Notes under the pieces: model-generated | Seen by the model: the letters and a program-made list of their open reading frames with translations, nothing else | Told to the model about the DNA's origin: nothing | Databases searched by the model: none | In this document: in pieces, positions 43,815 through 51,966 of the stretch | Position numbering within the stretch: position 1 is the first letter of the stretch | How the letters are laid out: each line of letters starts with the position of its first letter | Program-made: the position numbers and the translations under genes | Assembly: GCF_000020725.1 (NCBI RefSeq) | Contig: NC_011146.1 | Span: 3,910,001 to 3,974,000 of the forward strand | DNA length: 64,000 nt | Source: Citrifermentans bemidjiense Bem | Lineage (GTDB): Bacteria > Desulfobacterota > Desulfuromonadia > Geobacterales > Geobacteraceae | Direction of reading: 5' to 3'

Positions 43815-44972
43815 CTACCTTGCCTGCTTCAGAGATAAAGAGATCAATTCGGCGGTACTGCTGCACATTTTTCCCAAGCTGAATTCCTTCTCAATCCTCA
43901 TCTGCAACGACTGTCCGAGGGTCTTGCGCAGCTGCTGGTCCTGCAACAGCATGACGATCTTCTTGGCCAAATCCGTACTGTCCCCTACAGGGGATAGGTA
44001 ACCCTCACCCTGGCTCCCCAACGCTTCCCGGATTCCGGGGATGTCGGTACCCACAACGGGAAGTCCGGCGGCCATCGCTTCGAGGACACCGTTGGGTAGA
44101 CCCTCGCTTTTAGAGCTGTAGGCGAACAGGTCGATTGCCCCCAGTAGCCCGGCAACATCATCGACAGGGCCCAATATCTTGACCCGATTCTGTATGCCGA
44201 GTTCGAGGGCAAGTCCCGTCAGCCTGGTTTCGACGCCGTCGCAACGACCAGCGAGCACCAGCAAAGGCTCGCTTTCCCAATGGTATTCGGAAACTACCCG
44301 GCTCCACGCACGTAGAAGCGTTTCATGGTCCTTGTAGATGCTCAGGTTGGCGACCATGCCTGCCACAAGGGCGTTGGGGTGGACACCCCATTGCTTGCGC
44401 CACTCACCTCTGTCCGCGCACGGAGCAGCCAGCGCCACCCCATTGCGAACCAAATGCACTTTTGCCGGCGGTACCCCGTAGGTATCGAGCAAGAACTTCC
44501 TGCCCCCGGTCGAGTTGGAAATGAAACAGGTCGGAACGCCTGCAGCGATACGGTAGGGGAGCGCATCGGTTAGCAACAGCCCCTCATCAGCCTGATTCCA
44601 TACCAATGCCTTGGCGCCGATCCACTTCCACCCCCAGGCACAAACGAGGTTCGGCACGCGCGTGTAGGAAAGGACGATGTCCGGGGCAGCGCTTCGTATG
44701 GCGAATACGGCCCGAAGCAACGAGGGGAGGCGGCGCCTGGCTCCCCAATGAAAGGGAACGCCGGACCATTTCAGACCCAACTGTTCGCATAACTGGGAGA
44801 GCCTGCCCGGTTTTTCGCTAAGGCCGACGATGTGGACCAAGGCCCCAAGCCGCTTCTGGAGATAGTCTGCCAGCAGGATGCCGCGTCGCTCAGCCCCTCC
44901 TAAATCGAGGCTTGCGAAGACGAAGAGTATCTTCTTCCCCCTCAATGCTTCGGTGTGATCGGTCACAGGCAA
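43815..44972 (-). CDS. family 4 glycosyltransferase
   Basis: A 385-residue GT-B protein. KKILFVFASLDLGGAERRGI opens the acceptor-binding half; YSSKSEGLPNGVLEAMAAGL carries the E-x7-E active region, followed by PVVGTDIPGIREAL. TTG 44972 overlaps the end of the ATP-grasp gene spacing (stop at 44974), with AAGG upstream; GTG 44966 is a possible alternative. The donor is unknown. Confidence 0.87.
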   Translation of the reverse strand: MPVTDHTEALRGKKILFVFASLDLGGAERRGILLADYLQKRLGALVHIVGLSEKPGRLSQLCEQLGLKWSGVPFHWGARRRLPSLLRAVFAIRSAAPDIVLSYTRVPNLVCAWGWKWIGAKALVWNQADEGLLLTDALPYRIAAGVPTCFISNSTGGRKFLLDTYGVPPAKVHLVRNGVALAAPCADRGEWRKQWGVHPNALVAGMVANLSIYKDHETLLRAWSRVVSEYHWESEPLLVLAGRCDGVETRLTGLALELGIQNRVKILGPVDDVAGLLGAIDLFAYSSKSEGLPNGVLEAMAAGLPVVGTDIPGIREALGSQGEGYLSPVGDSTDLAKKIVMLLQDQQLRKTLGQSLQMRIEKEFSLGKMCSSTAELISLSLKQAR

Positions 44973-44973
44973 C

Positions 44974-46068
44974 TCAACCTTGTGTTCCTGTCACAGTGGC
45001 GCCGGGTACCGTTGCTTGCGGGGTTGCCCCCCTGCGCCGGTTGCCGACCTCTTCGATGAAATCTTCCACCTGTGCTTCCTGTGGCCACATGTGCCCCTCA
45101 TGCCACTGAAGCTGCCGGTCCCAATGTCCCGGGCAGCTGTGAACGGCAGTATCCACGAAGGTATAGCTGATCTCGCAGATGACGGGCTTGCCGTTTCGGT
45201 AGAGAAAGTCGTAAGCCATGGTCTGAAAATCCGCTTTCCGGGAAACCTCAAAGGCAAGTTCAAGACACGCAGGATCGACCGCTTCGGGATTCCAATCGAT
45301 GTTGCCGCTTCCCGAGGCGCGAAAATCTCCGGGGCGATTCATACGCCGGAAGGCGAAAGCGCGCTCACCGACCACCGTTACCCGGGTGTCGTACTCGTTG
45401 CCTGGCAGGAATTCCTGGAAGAAAGCATAACCTTTCTCCGGCTTCCACCACGCATCGGGAAGGGCGGGAAACTCCCCGGCGACGATGTGCCTGGCCGCAT
45501 CTACAAAGCGGAGTGCCCGCTGCTTTGCCTGACGCCGCGTTTTGGGCAAAAAGGCGGGACGATATTCGTTCATCATCATCGGAAATATGCCGCGGTCGAA
45601 CATCTGGTCGATAAGCGACATAGCATCCTGTCGGGTTTCGACCTTCACGACATTGGACGAACCCGCTCCAGCGGTGAGTTTAAAGATGACGGGATAAGAA
45701 GCACTTTTGGTCCATTCCAGCGCCCTCTCCTTCTCCCACCAGACCCAAGCTGCAGGTTGCGGCGCCCCGAGGGCAGACAGAAGATAGTATTGGGCAATCT
45801 TGTCGTCAAAGTGCCAGGAGGTGGCGACTGAGGGAAACACCGGCTTTTTCAGCGAGCTTTCAATGGCCTGCAATATGACGCGAGCCGACTGCTTGTCGTC
45901 CTGGATGTGGAACCAGCGCCGCATGATCCCATCGCATGACTTCGCCTCTTCGATCGCTTGCGGGCCAAGCAAGTCAAGCAGCACGACTTCCACTCCTCGC
46001 TCGGTGAGGAAGTCACGCCACTTGTCCGAGAATGCCCTGTCACGGTCCGGATGGATCCCTATTCTCAT
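44974..46068 (-). CDS. ATP-grasp domain protein of the glycan locus
   Basis: A 364-residue protein. The N-terminal part (MRIGIHPDRDRAFSDKW, about 100 residues) is a pre-ATP-grasp Rossmann-like domain, followed by YPVIFKLTAGAGSSNVVKV, the ATP-binding Lys and Gly-rich loop, and FFQEFLPGNEYDTRVTVVG. The final metal-binding part is AYDFLYRNGKPVICEISYTF, resembling RimK-type ligases. ATP-grasp enzymes join carboxylates to amines or thiols through an acyl phosphate. In this context, an amino acid or amino sugar could be attached to the polymer, but the substrate is unknown. It overlaps the DUF362 gene by four bases, so the pair is coupled. The start ATG 46068 follows GGAGCGGTAA. Confidence 0.8.
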   Translation of the reverse strand: MRIGIHPDRDRAFSDKWRDFLTERGVEVVLLDLLGPQAIEEAKSCDGIMRRWFHIQDDKQSARVILQAIESSLKKPVFPSVATSWHFDDKIAQYYLLSALGAPQPAAWVWWEKERALEWTKSASYPVIFKLTAGAGSSNVVKVETRQDAMSLIDQMFDRGIFPMMMNEYRPAFLPKTRRQAKQRALRFVDAARHIVAGEFPALPDAWWKPEKGYAFFQEFLPGNEYDTRVTVVGERAFAFRRMNRPGDFRASGSGNIDWNPEAVDPACLELAFEVSRKADFQTMAYDFLYRNGKPVICEISYTFVDTAVHSCPGHWDRQLQWHEGHMWPQEAQVEDFIEEVGNRRRGATPQATVPGATVTGTQG

Positions 46069-47444
46069 TTACCGCTCCCTTCCCGCTCTATGTGGCCACG
46101 CCAGCCGGCAGAGGCCAGGAACGCCTTCCCGAACCGCTTTGCGGCCTCTTCAGGAGACATCTTTTCTCCGTTGCAGATCACCCGGCACCCGTCGGGGGAC
46201 AGCCCGGTCAACGGGTAACGGAAATGCCCAAAAGCCTCCCGCACCGCGGGTATCTTCCGCCAGTCGAATTGCATCAGCGACGCACCCACCAAATCGGCGA
46301 ATGCCGATGACGCCGCAAAGGACAGGACTCCGAGGGTGACGGGGCGTGGGGCCAAGGGCCCTTCCCCCTCGCCGGCAATGACGGCATCGGTAAACGAGTA
46401 AACACGGCGCACAGCAGTGTCCGACATTGTCCCGTCAGCGCGTCCGTAAAGTAGCAGTCGGTTAAGGTCCAGCGTCATGCGCCACACCGTATCATTGCCA
46501 TGCCACCCACCTTCGATCTCAGGATTTCCCACGAGGCTCTGAATCCGGATCAGCCGCCCGGACCGCTTCAGCCACCGCTGGCACTGCTGGGTGCCTATGA
46601 CTCTGTTGGCCTCGTCAAAGCAACGCTCGGCCATGGACTTCAGCACCGACTGGCCGGGATAGCAGTCCCCGCCATCCCCTTTGCCGCCCAGCCGGTGGTG
46701 CGGCAGAAATTCCTTGTTGCCGTTCAGCCCGACGATGTTTTTCAATGCGCCGGTCATCCCCGCCTTCTTGTGGCACTTCAGCTTGGGCAGGTTGATGATG
46801 ACATCGGCCTCAAACGGTTCCTTTGCGAGCAGGTACTCGTGTTTCCCCTTGTGGTGGCGCCGGGCCAGCAGATCCGGATCGTAACAGGTGATTCGAAAGC
46901 GGCTCTCCGGCGTTGAAACGGGCTCCAGCAGGCTGTCTTTTCCCAGGTCGAAAAGGAGATAGCGATCTTCACCCCGAAGCTCGCGATCCTGCCCTTCGCC
47001 GAAGCCGCCTTTGCGAAGGACGGTGCGGCGGAAGTCGACGATGTCGACCGGACAGGATGCCAGGCTTTGCATCCTCTCACGCCATTCATGCGGCACCAGC
47101 ATGTCGAAGTCACACTCTTGGATGGGAGCATCGCCGATGACGACCCGGCCCGGCTTCGCCTTGAGCACCTCCAGCAAGACTGCCTCGATAACGTTGGGGT
47201 GCGTCACCAGGCAATCGTTTCCTTGGCTACTGTAATTCTTGTGAAGAACCCAGTTCGGCTTCAGTAAGACGGTCATGCCAGGCTCGATAAGATCTTTCAT
47301 CGGGGCATTCTTGTCTATGCGACCAAAGCCTCCATCGAGCAGGAGATCCGCAATAGTCGATTGCAACTCGGAAACATCCGGATATTGAGGTACTGAAGCA
47401 CCAGACGATCCTTTTGCTCGTATCACGACATGACCATCTTCCAT
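46065..47444 (-). CDS. DUF362 family protein
   Basis: A 459-residue protein with the DUF362 core: LIEPGMTVLLKPNWVLHKNY, VIEAVLLEVLKAKPGRVVIGD and INLPKLKCHKKAGMTGALKN near residue 235, where Lys-Cys-His is a conserved feature. GALKNIVGLNGNKEFLPHHR is also typical. DUF362 members occur in surface-glycan loci and other settings with no proven reaction. No 4Cys Fe-S ferredoxin domain is seen. ATG 47444 follows AAAAGGTGTGAACC; a longer start at 47471 is in frame but less supported. It lies upstream of the ATP-grasp gene and overlaps it. Confidence 0.82.
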   Translation of the reverse strand: MEDGHVVIRAKGSSGASVPQYPDVSELQSTIADLLLDGGFGRIDKNAPMKDLIEPGMTVLLKPNWVLHKNYSSQGNDCLVTHPNVIEAVLLEVLKAKPGRVVIGDAPIQECDFDMLVPHEWRERMQSLASCPVDIVDFRRTVLRKGGFGEGQDRELRGEDRYLLFDLGKDSLLEPVSTPESRFRITCYDPDLLARRHHKGKHEYLLAKEPFEADVIINLPKLKCHKKAGMTGALKNIVGLNGNKEFLPHHRLGGKGDGGDCYPGQSVLKSMAERCFDEANRVIGTQQCQRWLKRSGRLIRIQSLVGNPEIEGGWHGNDTVWRMTLDLNRLLLYGRADGTMSDTAVRRVYSFTDAVIAGEGEGPLAPRPVTLGVLSFAASSAFADLVGASLMQFDWRKIPAVREAFGHFRYPLTGLSPDGCRVICNGEKMSPEEAAKRFGKAFLASAGWRGHIEREGSGK

Positions 47445-47448
47445 AGGT

Positions 47449-48258
47449 TCACACCTTTTCGGCAACAACACACAAGTTGGGGCCGGTACTACATCTCGGC
47501 ATTCGGTATCGGGGATCTTGTGCTGCGATCGGGTTCACCACGTCAAGAAATCTATTCATGTAATACTTCACAGATCGGGCCACATTATGCTTTGTCACTT
47601 TCTTGTTTTTCTGCAGCTCGAAAAGATCTATAGCCTCGCAGTAGATCACTTTGAACCCGTGGGCGCTCAATAAATCCGAAATATCTTTCTGTGTGAAACT
47701 TCTTACATGCTGTATTTTATGAAATTCATGGTCACAGAATGGACAATAGACATGGCTTGCCGATAAGTCCTCGTTAGCTGGCGTAGTGAAAAAAGCAATA
47801 CCCTGTGGCTTGAGAAGTCGATGTATTTCATTCAGGGTCGTAGGGAGCATATCATCTAGTAAATGCTCCAGTGTTTCCATGCAGGTAACAAGATCGAAGA
47901 AGTTTTGATGGTAGCTAATTGGCAAACTGGATGAAGAGACTGCTCCGCTCCAATTGGAGTGTCCAGAAAATTTTGAATTCACTCGGTCCACAGTGCCGTT
48001 TGAAAAATCAAAGCCATAGCATTTGTTGCCGATCGCCAGAAAACGCTCCAACAGAAACCCCGGACCGCAACCAAAATCGAGAACGGTCCACTGCTCTGAA
48101 AACGCCCTAACCCTGCGCAACAAGTTCAACAGAGCGTCGCCGACCTGGAATGAGAAATATTCAGAGTCCACCTGTGGCTTCTGTCCGTGGTAATTCCAGA
48201 ACCGCCTTATACTATCAAGCGTCCAATCAGTCTCAGTTGGAACCGACTTCTCTTTCAT
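47449..48258 (-). CDS. class I SAM-dependent methyltransferase
   Basis: A 269-residue methyltransferase: VLDFGCGPGFLLERFLAIG (SAM loop I), FFDLVTCMETLEHLLDDML (motif II) and LLKPQGIAFFTTPANEDL (post-motif). A CPFCDHEFHKI segment near residue 175 could hold a zinc site. The sequence is clearly more AT-rich than its neighbours in codon use, so it may have been acquired recently. Substrate is unknown, likely a sugar or lipid-linked glycan. GAGGAAG precedes ATG 48258. Confidence 0.85.
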   Translation of the reverse strand: MKEKSVPTETDWTLDSIRRFWNYHGQKPQVDSEYFSFQVGDALLNLLRRVRAFSEQWTVLDFGCGPGFLLERFLAIGNKCYGFDFSNGTVDRVNSKFSGHSNWSGAVSSSSLPISYHQNFFDLVTCMETLEHLLDDMLPTTLNEIHRLLKPQGIAFFTTPANEDLSASHVYCPFCDHEFHKIQHVRSFTQKDISDLLSAHGFKVIYCEAIDLFELQKNKKVTKHNVARSVKYYMNRFLDVVNPIAAQDPRYRMPRCSTGPNLCVVAEKV

Positions 48259-48283
48259 CTTTGCTTCCTCTTAAAGTTGATAC

Positions 48284-49618
48284 CTACCAAAACCTCGGGT
48301 ATATCAATGCCCTGGTTAACATGGCACCAGTCCTGTGCAGCGGCTTATAAAGAAAACAGGCTCCGTGGCCGGCGATCCAGTACGAGATCAAAGAGGCCGC
48401 TGCTGCCCCAACCCCGCCATATTTCGGCACGAGCACATAATTCAAAACTATATTCACAAATGCCCCCACTGATACCATCAGCAGAAGAACTCGGGTCCAA
48501 TTCATTGCCATCAGAAAAGCATTTCTGGCCACAGCGAGGTTGGCAAAAAGATCGCTCCAGATCAGCAATACCAGCATAGGAGCAGCCGAGGCATACGCTT
48601 CGCCGTAAAAAAGAAAGACAACGATACCCGCCAGAAATGTAGTAGGAATGGCAACGGCATACCCCAGGAAAGCAAGCAAGTTGTAAACTTTCTGCAACCT
48701 TCCATAAAATTCAGCTTCATCGTTTTCCTTTGCCTTGACGATGTTGGGGAAAACGGAAGAGACAATGGCTGTCGGTATGAAGAACCATATCTCTGCGATC
48801 TTTACGGCCGATGCGTAAACCCCGACTTCATGCGCATCAGCCATCTGCCCAAGCATGATCTGGTCGATGCGAAGATAAACCATGAACACGATCCCTGAAA
48901 GGACCAAAGGCCAGCTGGCTGCCAATAAGTTGCGAGCGCGATCGAGCGTTATTCGCCAACTGCCGAGGCGCTGGCTATTGGCCCGGTAAACATAGACAAG
49001 CCCTACGGCTCCAAGACCGATTTCGGCAGCGTTTGCCGCCGCGAAAGTCCACAACGGAGCTTTTAGCAATACCAGGGCAAGTCGCAGTGCAGAAACAAGT
49101 ATGAACGCAGCATTCTTCGCATAGACCACGTATCTGGACAGAACTTTTGACTGGAACCACAAATCGATTGTGTCAAAGGCCCCGAACACCAATACCGATC
49201 CCATTATTCCGACAAGCATCTGAGTGAGATGGTCGGTCGGACGAAGCAGGAATACGGTCACCATAGTGAGAAGGTAAGCAAAAAGACCAGCAGCCAAGCG
49301 CAGCGTGAAGACCGTACCGAGAATTTCCTGTTCTCTCTCCGGGGACCGCACCACCTCGCGGATGACAACACCTTCCAGACCCAGAATCGCTATCGCCGAA
49401 AATACGGCAACCAAAGACGCAGCATAACTCAGCAATCCATACTGTGCGGGGCCGAGATAGCGGGCGATCCAGATACCGACGAATAGCCCCACCCCCATGC
49501 GGAGCAGGCGGTCACCAAAGAGCCAGCCGGTGTTGTTGAGTACTTTCTGAAGTTCCTGCCTTCCCTCGACCCGCTTCTTGAGGAACGCCGGAAGATAGCT
49601 GACCCATCCCTGATTCAT
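48284..49618 (-). CDS. oligosaccharide flippase (Wzx/MATE-like)
   Basis: A 444-residue polytopic membrane protein with 12-14 helices, of the polysaccharide flippase group: FGDRLLRMGVGLFVGIWIAR at the first helix, then YLGPAQYGLLSYAASLVAVF. It would turn lipid-linked repeat units from the cytoplasmic to the periplasmic side. The region is AT-rich like the adjacent methyltransferase. AAGGAACCG lies before ATG 49618. It makes the locus a complete Wzy-like or similar pathway apart from a recognisable polymerase. Confidence 0.87.
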   Translation of the reverse strand: MNQGWVSYLPAFLKKRVEGRQELQKVLNNTGWLFGDRLLRMGVGLFVGIWIARYLGPAQYGLLSYAASLVAVFSAIAILGLEGVVIREVVRSPEREQEILGTVFTLRLAAGLFAYLLTMVTVFLLRPTDHLTQMLVGIMGSVLVFGAFDTIDLWFQSKVLSRYVVYAKNAAFILVSALRLALVLLKAPLWTFAAANAAEIGLGAVGLVYVYRANSQRLGSWRITLDRARNLLAASWPLVLSGIVFMVYLRIDQIMLGQMADAHEVGVYASAVKIAEIWFFIPTAIVSSVFPNIVKAKENDEAEFYGRLQKVYNLLAFLGYAVAIPTTFLAGIVVFLFYGEAYASAAPMLVLLIWSDLFANLAVARNAFLMAMNWTRVLLLMVSVGAFVNIVLNYVLVPKYGGVGAAAASLISYWIAGHGACFLYKPLHRTGAMLTRALIYPRFW

Positions 49619-49645
49619 CGGTTCCTTTCTCTGCTCTGCCTGCCG

Positions 49646-49987
49646 CTATTTGAATTCCGGATCATCTTCCTTCACGCGGTACACCCCATGATGCGCCTCA
49701 GTGTCCGCGCGATGCTCGGACAAGTCAGCTGCCACGGCATCAAGCTTCGTGCTGAGTCGTTCATCCAGTTCATCGATCCGGATGCTGAGTCGTTCATCCA
49801 GTTCATCGATCCGCTTGCTTAGGTTGTCATTGACGACCCCGAGCATGAATGTGGTTTGCTCAATCTTCTCGTTCAGCTCACCGAGCTTGGAATCAAACTT
49901 CTTGTCCAGCGCGGTGTGACCTTCAAGAACCAAGTTGAACTTACTGTTGATGTCTTCAAGCAATATTTCCAGGTGCTCTTTTTCCAT
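49646..49987 (-). CDS. small coiled-coil protein
   Basis: A 113-residue protein dominated by a coiled coil. A 33-base unit is duplicated in tandem (49751-49783 and 49784-49816), which gives the repeated RIDELDERLS. The first 30 residues (MEKEHLEILLEDINSKFNLV) and the C terminus (AHHGVYRVKEDDPEFK) are soluble. It resembles coiled-coil proteins common in Geobacteraceae, and no function is assigned. ATG 49987 follows AGGAGT. It lies between the flippase and the regulator. Confidence 0.75.
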   Translation of the reverse strand: MEKEHLEILLEDINSKFNLVLEGHTALDKKFDSKLGELNEKIEQTTFMLGVVNDNLSKRIDELDERLSIRIDELDERLSTKLDAVAADLSEHRADTEAHHGVYRVKEDDPEFK

Positions 49988-50009
49988 TTAACACTCCTGG
50001 TGCATGAAG

Positions 50010-50615
50010 TTACTTCTGTCCCGCCTGGTAAATCCGCCCGGGGTCGACTCCCACCCTGAGGAGTTCCTCGCGCAGGGCCTCGCCGCGCTTAAAGGAGGTG
50101 ATGACGATGTTGTGGTTGCCTGACAAAAGGCCTATCGCCGGGGTCACCACGACCCGGTCGAAGAACTTTGCGCCGGCTTTGTCGGTATCCATGGCCATCA
50201 CCATTTCCATCCCCGCTTCTTTGAGGGAGAGATAGGCGATCTCGGCAACCTCGTCTATGCCGCAGAAAGCGACACTTGTTACACCCTGGGCTGCCATCCC
50301 CTTGAAGAGCTTCAGGTAGTCCTGGCGCGCCACGGTGTAGAGCCCCGAGAAATAGCTCAGGTGCTGGTAGGCAAGGCGGCTTTTTTCGGCGAAACCTTTG
50401 GGGGTGAGGAGATAGGCGTAGCGGTTCTTGGGGAAGTTGTTGACCCGGATGAAGCCCTTGGCGACCAGGTTCTTAAGGTAGGAGTTGACCAGGCCCAGGG
50501 CGATGCCGAGACGTTTGGCGAGTTCGCGCTGGGAGAGTTGCTGGTCGCCGGAGATCTCCGAGAGGAGGAGGAAAGAGCGATAAGTATCTAAAACCTTTTC
50601 ATCGTCACCGTTCAT
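50010..50615 (-). CDS. winged-helix regulator with an extra C-terminal sensing domain
   Basis: A 201-residue protein. The first 75 residues carry a MarR/EPS-type winged helix (SQRELAKRLGIALGLVNSYL). The C-terminal 120 residues, TSVAFCGIDEVAEIAYLSLK followed by MVMAMDTDKAGAKFFDRVVV, resemble a Rossmann-like sensing or nucleotide-sugar-binding module. EPS-linked regulators of this kind normally end near 100 residues, so the tail is extra. ATG 50615 is used; an upstream TTG at 50651 has no ribosome binding site. It is likely the regulator of the glycan genes. Confidence 0.75.
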   Translation of the reverse strand: MNGDDEKVLDTYRSFLLLSEISGDQQLSQRELAKRLGIALGLVNSYLKNLVAKGFIRVNNFPKNRYAYLLTPKGFAEKSRLAYQHLSYFSGLYTVARQDYLKLFKGMAAQGVTSVAFCGIDEVAEIAYLSLKEAGMEMVMAMDTDKAGAKFFDRVVVTPAIGLLSGNHNIVITSFKRGEALREELLRVGVDPGRIYQAGQK

Positions 50616-50660
50616 GGGCTGAACAGTAGTATAAAATGAAGCAGTTTTCAATCAAAAACT

Positions 50661-50792
50661 AAACCATTGGCAAGGAGAACATCTGAGGACTTCTGAGAAA
50701 AAGCAAAGACGGAGAGAGGCTTAAAGCGTGAAAGTTTCTCTCCTGTTTAAGGTTTCTCAGATGTCCTCAGATTTTCTCCTTGTTAATGGTTT
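50661..50792. repeat. dispersed inverted repeat, copy 3
   Basis: AAACCATTGGCAAGGAGAAC, then ATCTGAG; inverse arm AAAACCATTAACAAGGAGAA, then AATCTGAG. Its right arm contains the stop and last codons of the glycosyltransferase at 50767-51966. Confidence 0.85.
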
Positions 50793-51966
50793 TGCCCTTG
50801 TTAAGGGTTTTGTAGATCTCCACGAGTTCCTTCCCCCTCGCCTGCCACGAATGGAGGGCGATTGCGCGCTGACGCCCTTCTTCTCCCAGCACTTCCCTCA
50901 ATTCCCGATCACCTGCCAACCGACCAATGGCTCCGGCCAGGTCTGCAGCATCGCCGAACTTGGCATACAAGGCGGCGTCTCCCAATATCTCCCGGTTGAC
51001 AGGGGTGTCGAAGACTACGGTGGGAAGCCCGCAGGCGATGTAGTTGAAGAGCTTCCCGTTCGCCTCGGTAAGCGAAACCTTGGGCGAAACCGCCAGATCT
51101 CCAGCACTAAGATAAAGCGGCGCTTCGCTGTACGGAATCCTGCCGGTGAAGGTGATGATGTCGTCGATCCCCATCTCTTCGGCCTTCTCGCGGTAGCGTG
51201 CCTCGGGAAATCCCATGATCAGGTAATGCAGCTTCGCCCCCTGTCCCTTCAGGTTCGCAGCGGCCTCCAGGAGCAGGTCGATACCCTGGTAGCTGTTCAT
51301 CAGCCCCAGGTAGACTACGACGGGACGCTTCTGAGGAAGGCCTAGCTTCGCGCGGATCTCTTCTTTGGGCTGCGGGGCGAAGACACCGGTGTCGACGCCG
51401 TCGATGAGGGCGCGGACTCGGGCCTTCGGTACGCCGTCGAACAGGAGCAGTTCCACAGTGGGGGTAGCGCTGGTGACGATGTAGTCGGAGCTGCGGTTGA
51501 TCCAACGCTCCAGCGTGGCGAAGAAGCGCTGCAGCAGGGAGCCGGGCTTTACGAAGCCGTGGTCGGTGATCTCGGCGGTGAGGCTTCCCTGGCAGTCGAA
51601 GAGCATGGGGACTCGTATCAGCATCTTGAGGAAGGCGCCGAAGAAGGCGCCTTCGTGGAGGTGGGCGTGTATCAGGTGCGGCTTGAACTGGCGCGCCACC
51701 TTGATGGCCTTGAAGAGGAGCTGCAGATCGAGGAAGGGCTTGATCCAGGAGGGGCCGGCCTCTAGCTTTTTATACCAGGAGAACCCTGCGATCCTCTCGG
51801 TGTGGATGCCGGGGACGTCGTTTCCGATGTGGTAGGTTACCAGGCGCAGCTCGACGCCGCAGGCCATGGCGGCTCTCGCCTCCTCAAGGATGCGGACGTG
51901 GCAGCCGCGGTCGGCGAAGAACGGGGTCGGCGCCAGCACCAGTACGCGCAAAGGATCCTCAGCCAA
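50767..51966 (-). CDS. family 4 glycosyltransferase
   Basis: A 399-residue GT-B enzyme: VLVLAPTPFFADRGCHVRIL at the start, ALIDGVDTGVFAPQPKEEIR in the middle, and SLTEANGKLFNYIACGLPTV near residue 310 holding the donor site. The final residues NKGKTINKEKI are written by the dispersed repeat. TTG 51966 overlaps the stop of the GT2 gene by eight bases, with AGGAAAAGC as ribosome binding site. Acceptor and donor unknown. Confidence 0.87.
   Translation of the reverse strand: MAEDPLRVLVLAPTPFFADRGCHVRILEEARAAMACGVELRLVTYHIGNDVPGIHTERIAGFSWYKKLEAGPSWIKPFLDLQLLFKAIKVARQFKPHLIHAHLHEGAFFGAFLKMLIRVPMLFDCQGSLTAEITDHGFVKPGSLLQRFFATLERWINRSSDYIVTSATPTVELLLFDGVPKARVRALIDGVDTGVFAPQPKEEIRAKLGLPQKRPVVVYLGLMNSYQGIDLLLEAAANLKGQGAKLHYLIMGFPEARYREKAEEMGIDDIITFTGRIPYSEAPLYLSAGDLAVSPKVSLTEANGKLFNYIACGLPTVVFDTPVNREILGDAALYAKFGDAADLAGAIGRLAGDRELREVLGEEGRQRAIALHSWQARGKELVEIYKTLNKGKTINKEKI

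Noticed and set aside
50615-50651. TTG start adding 12 residues to the winged-helix regulator
   Set aside because: No ribosome binding site and the added segment does not resemble the domain.
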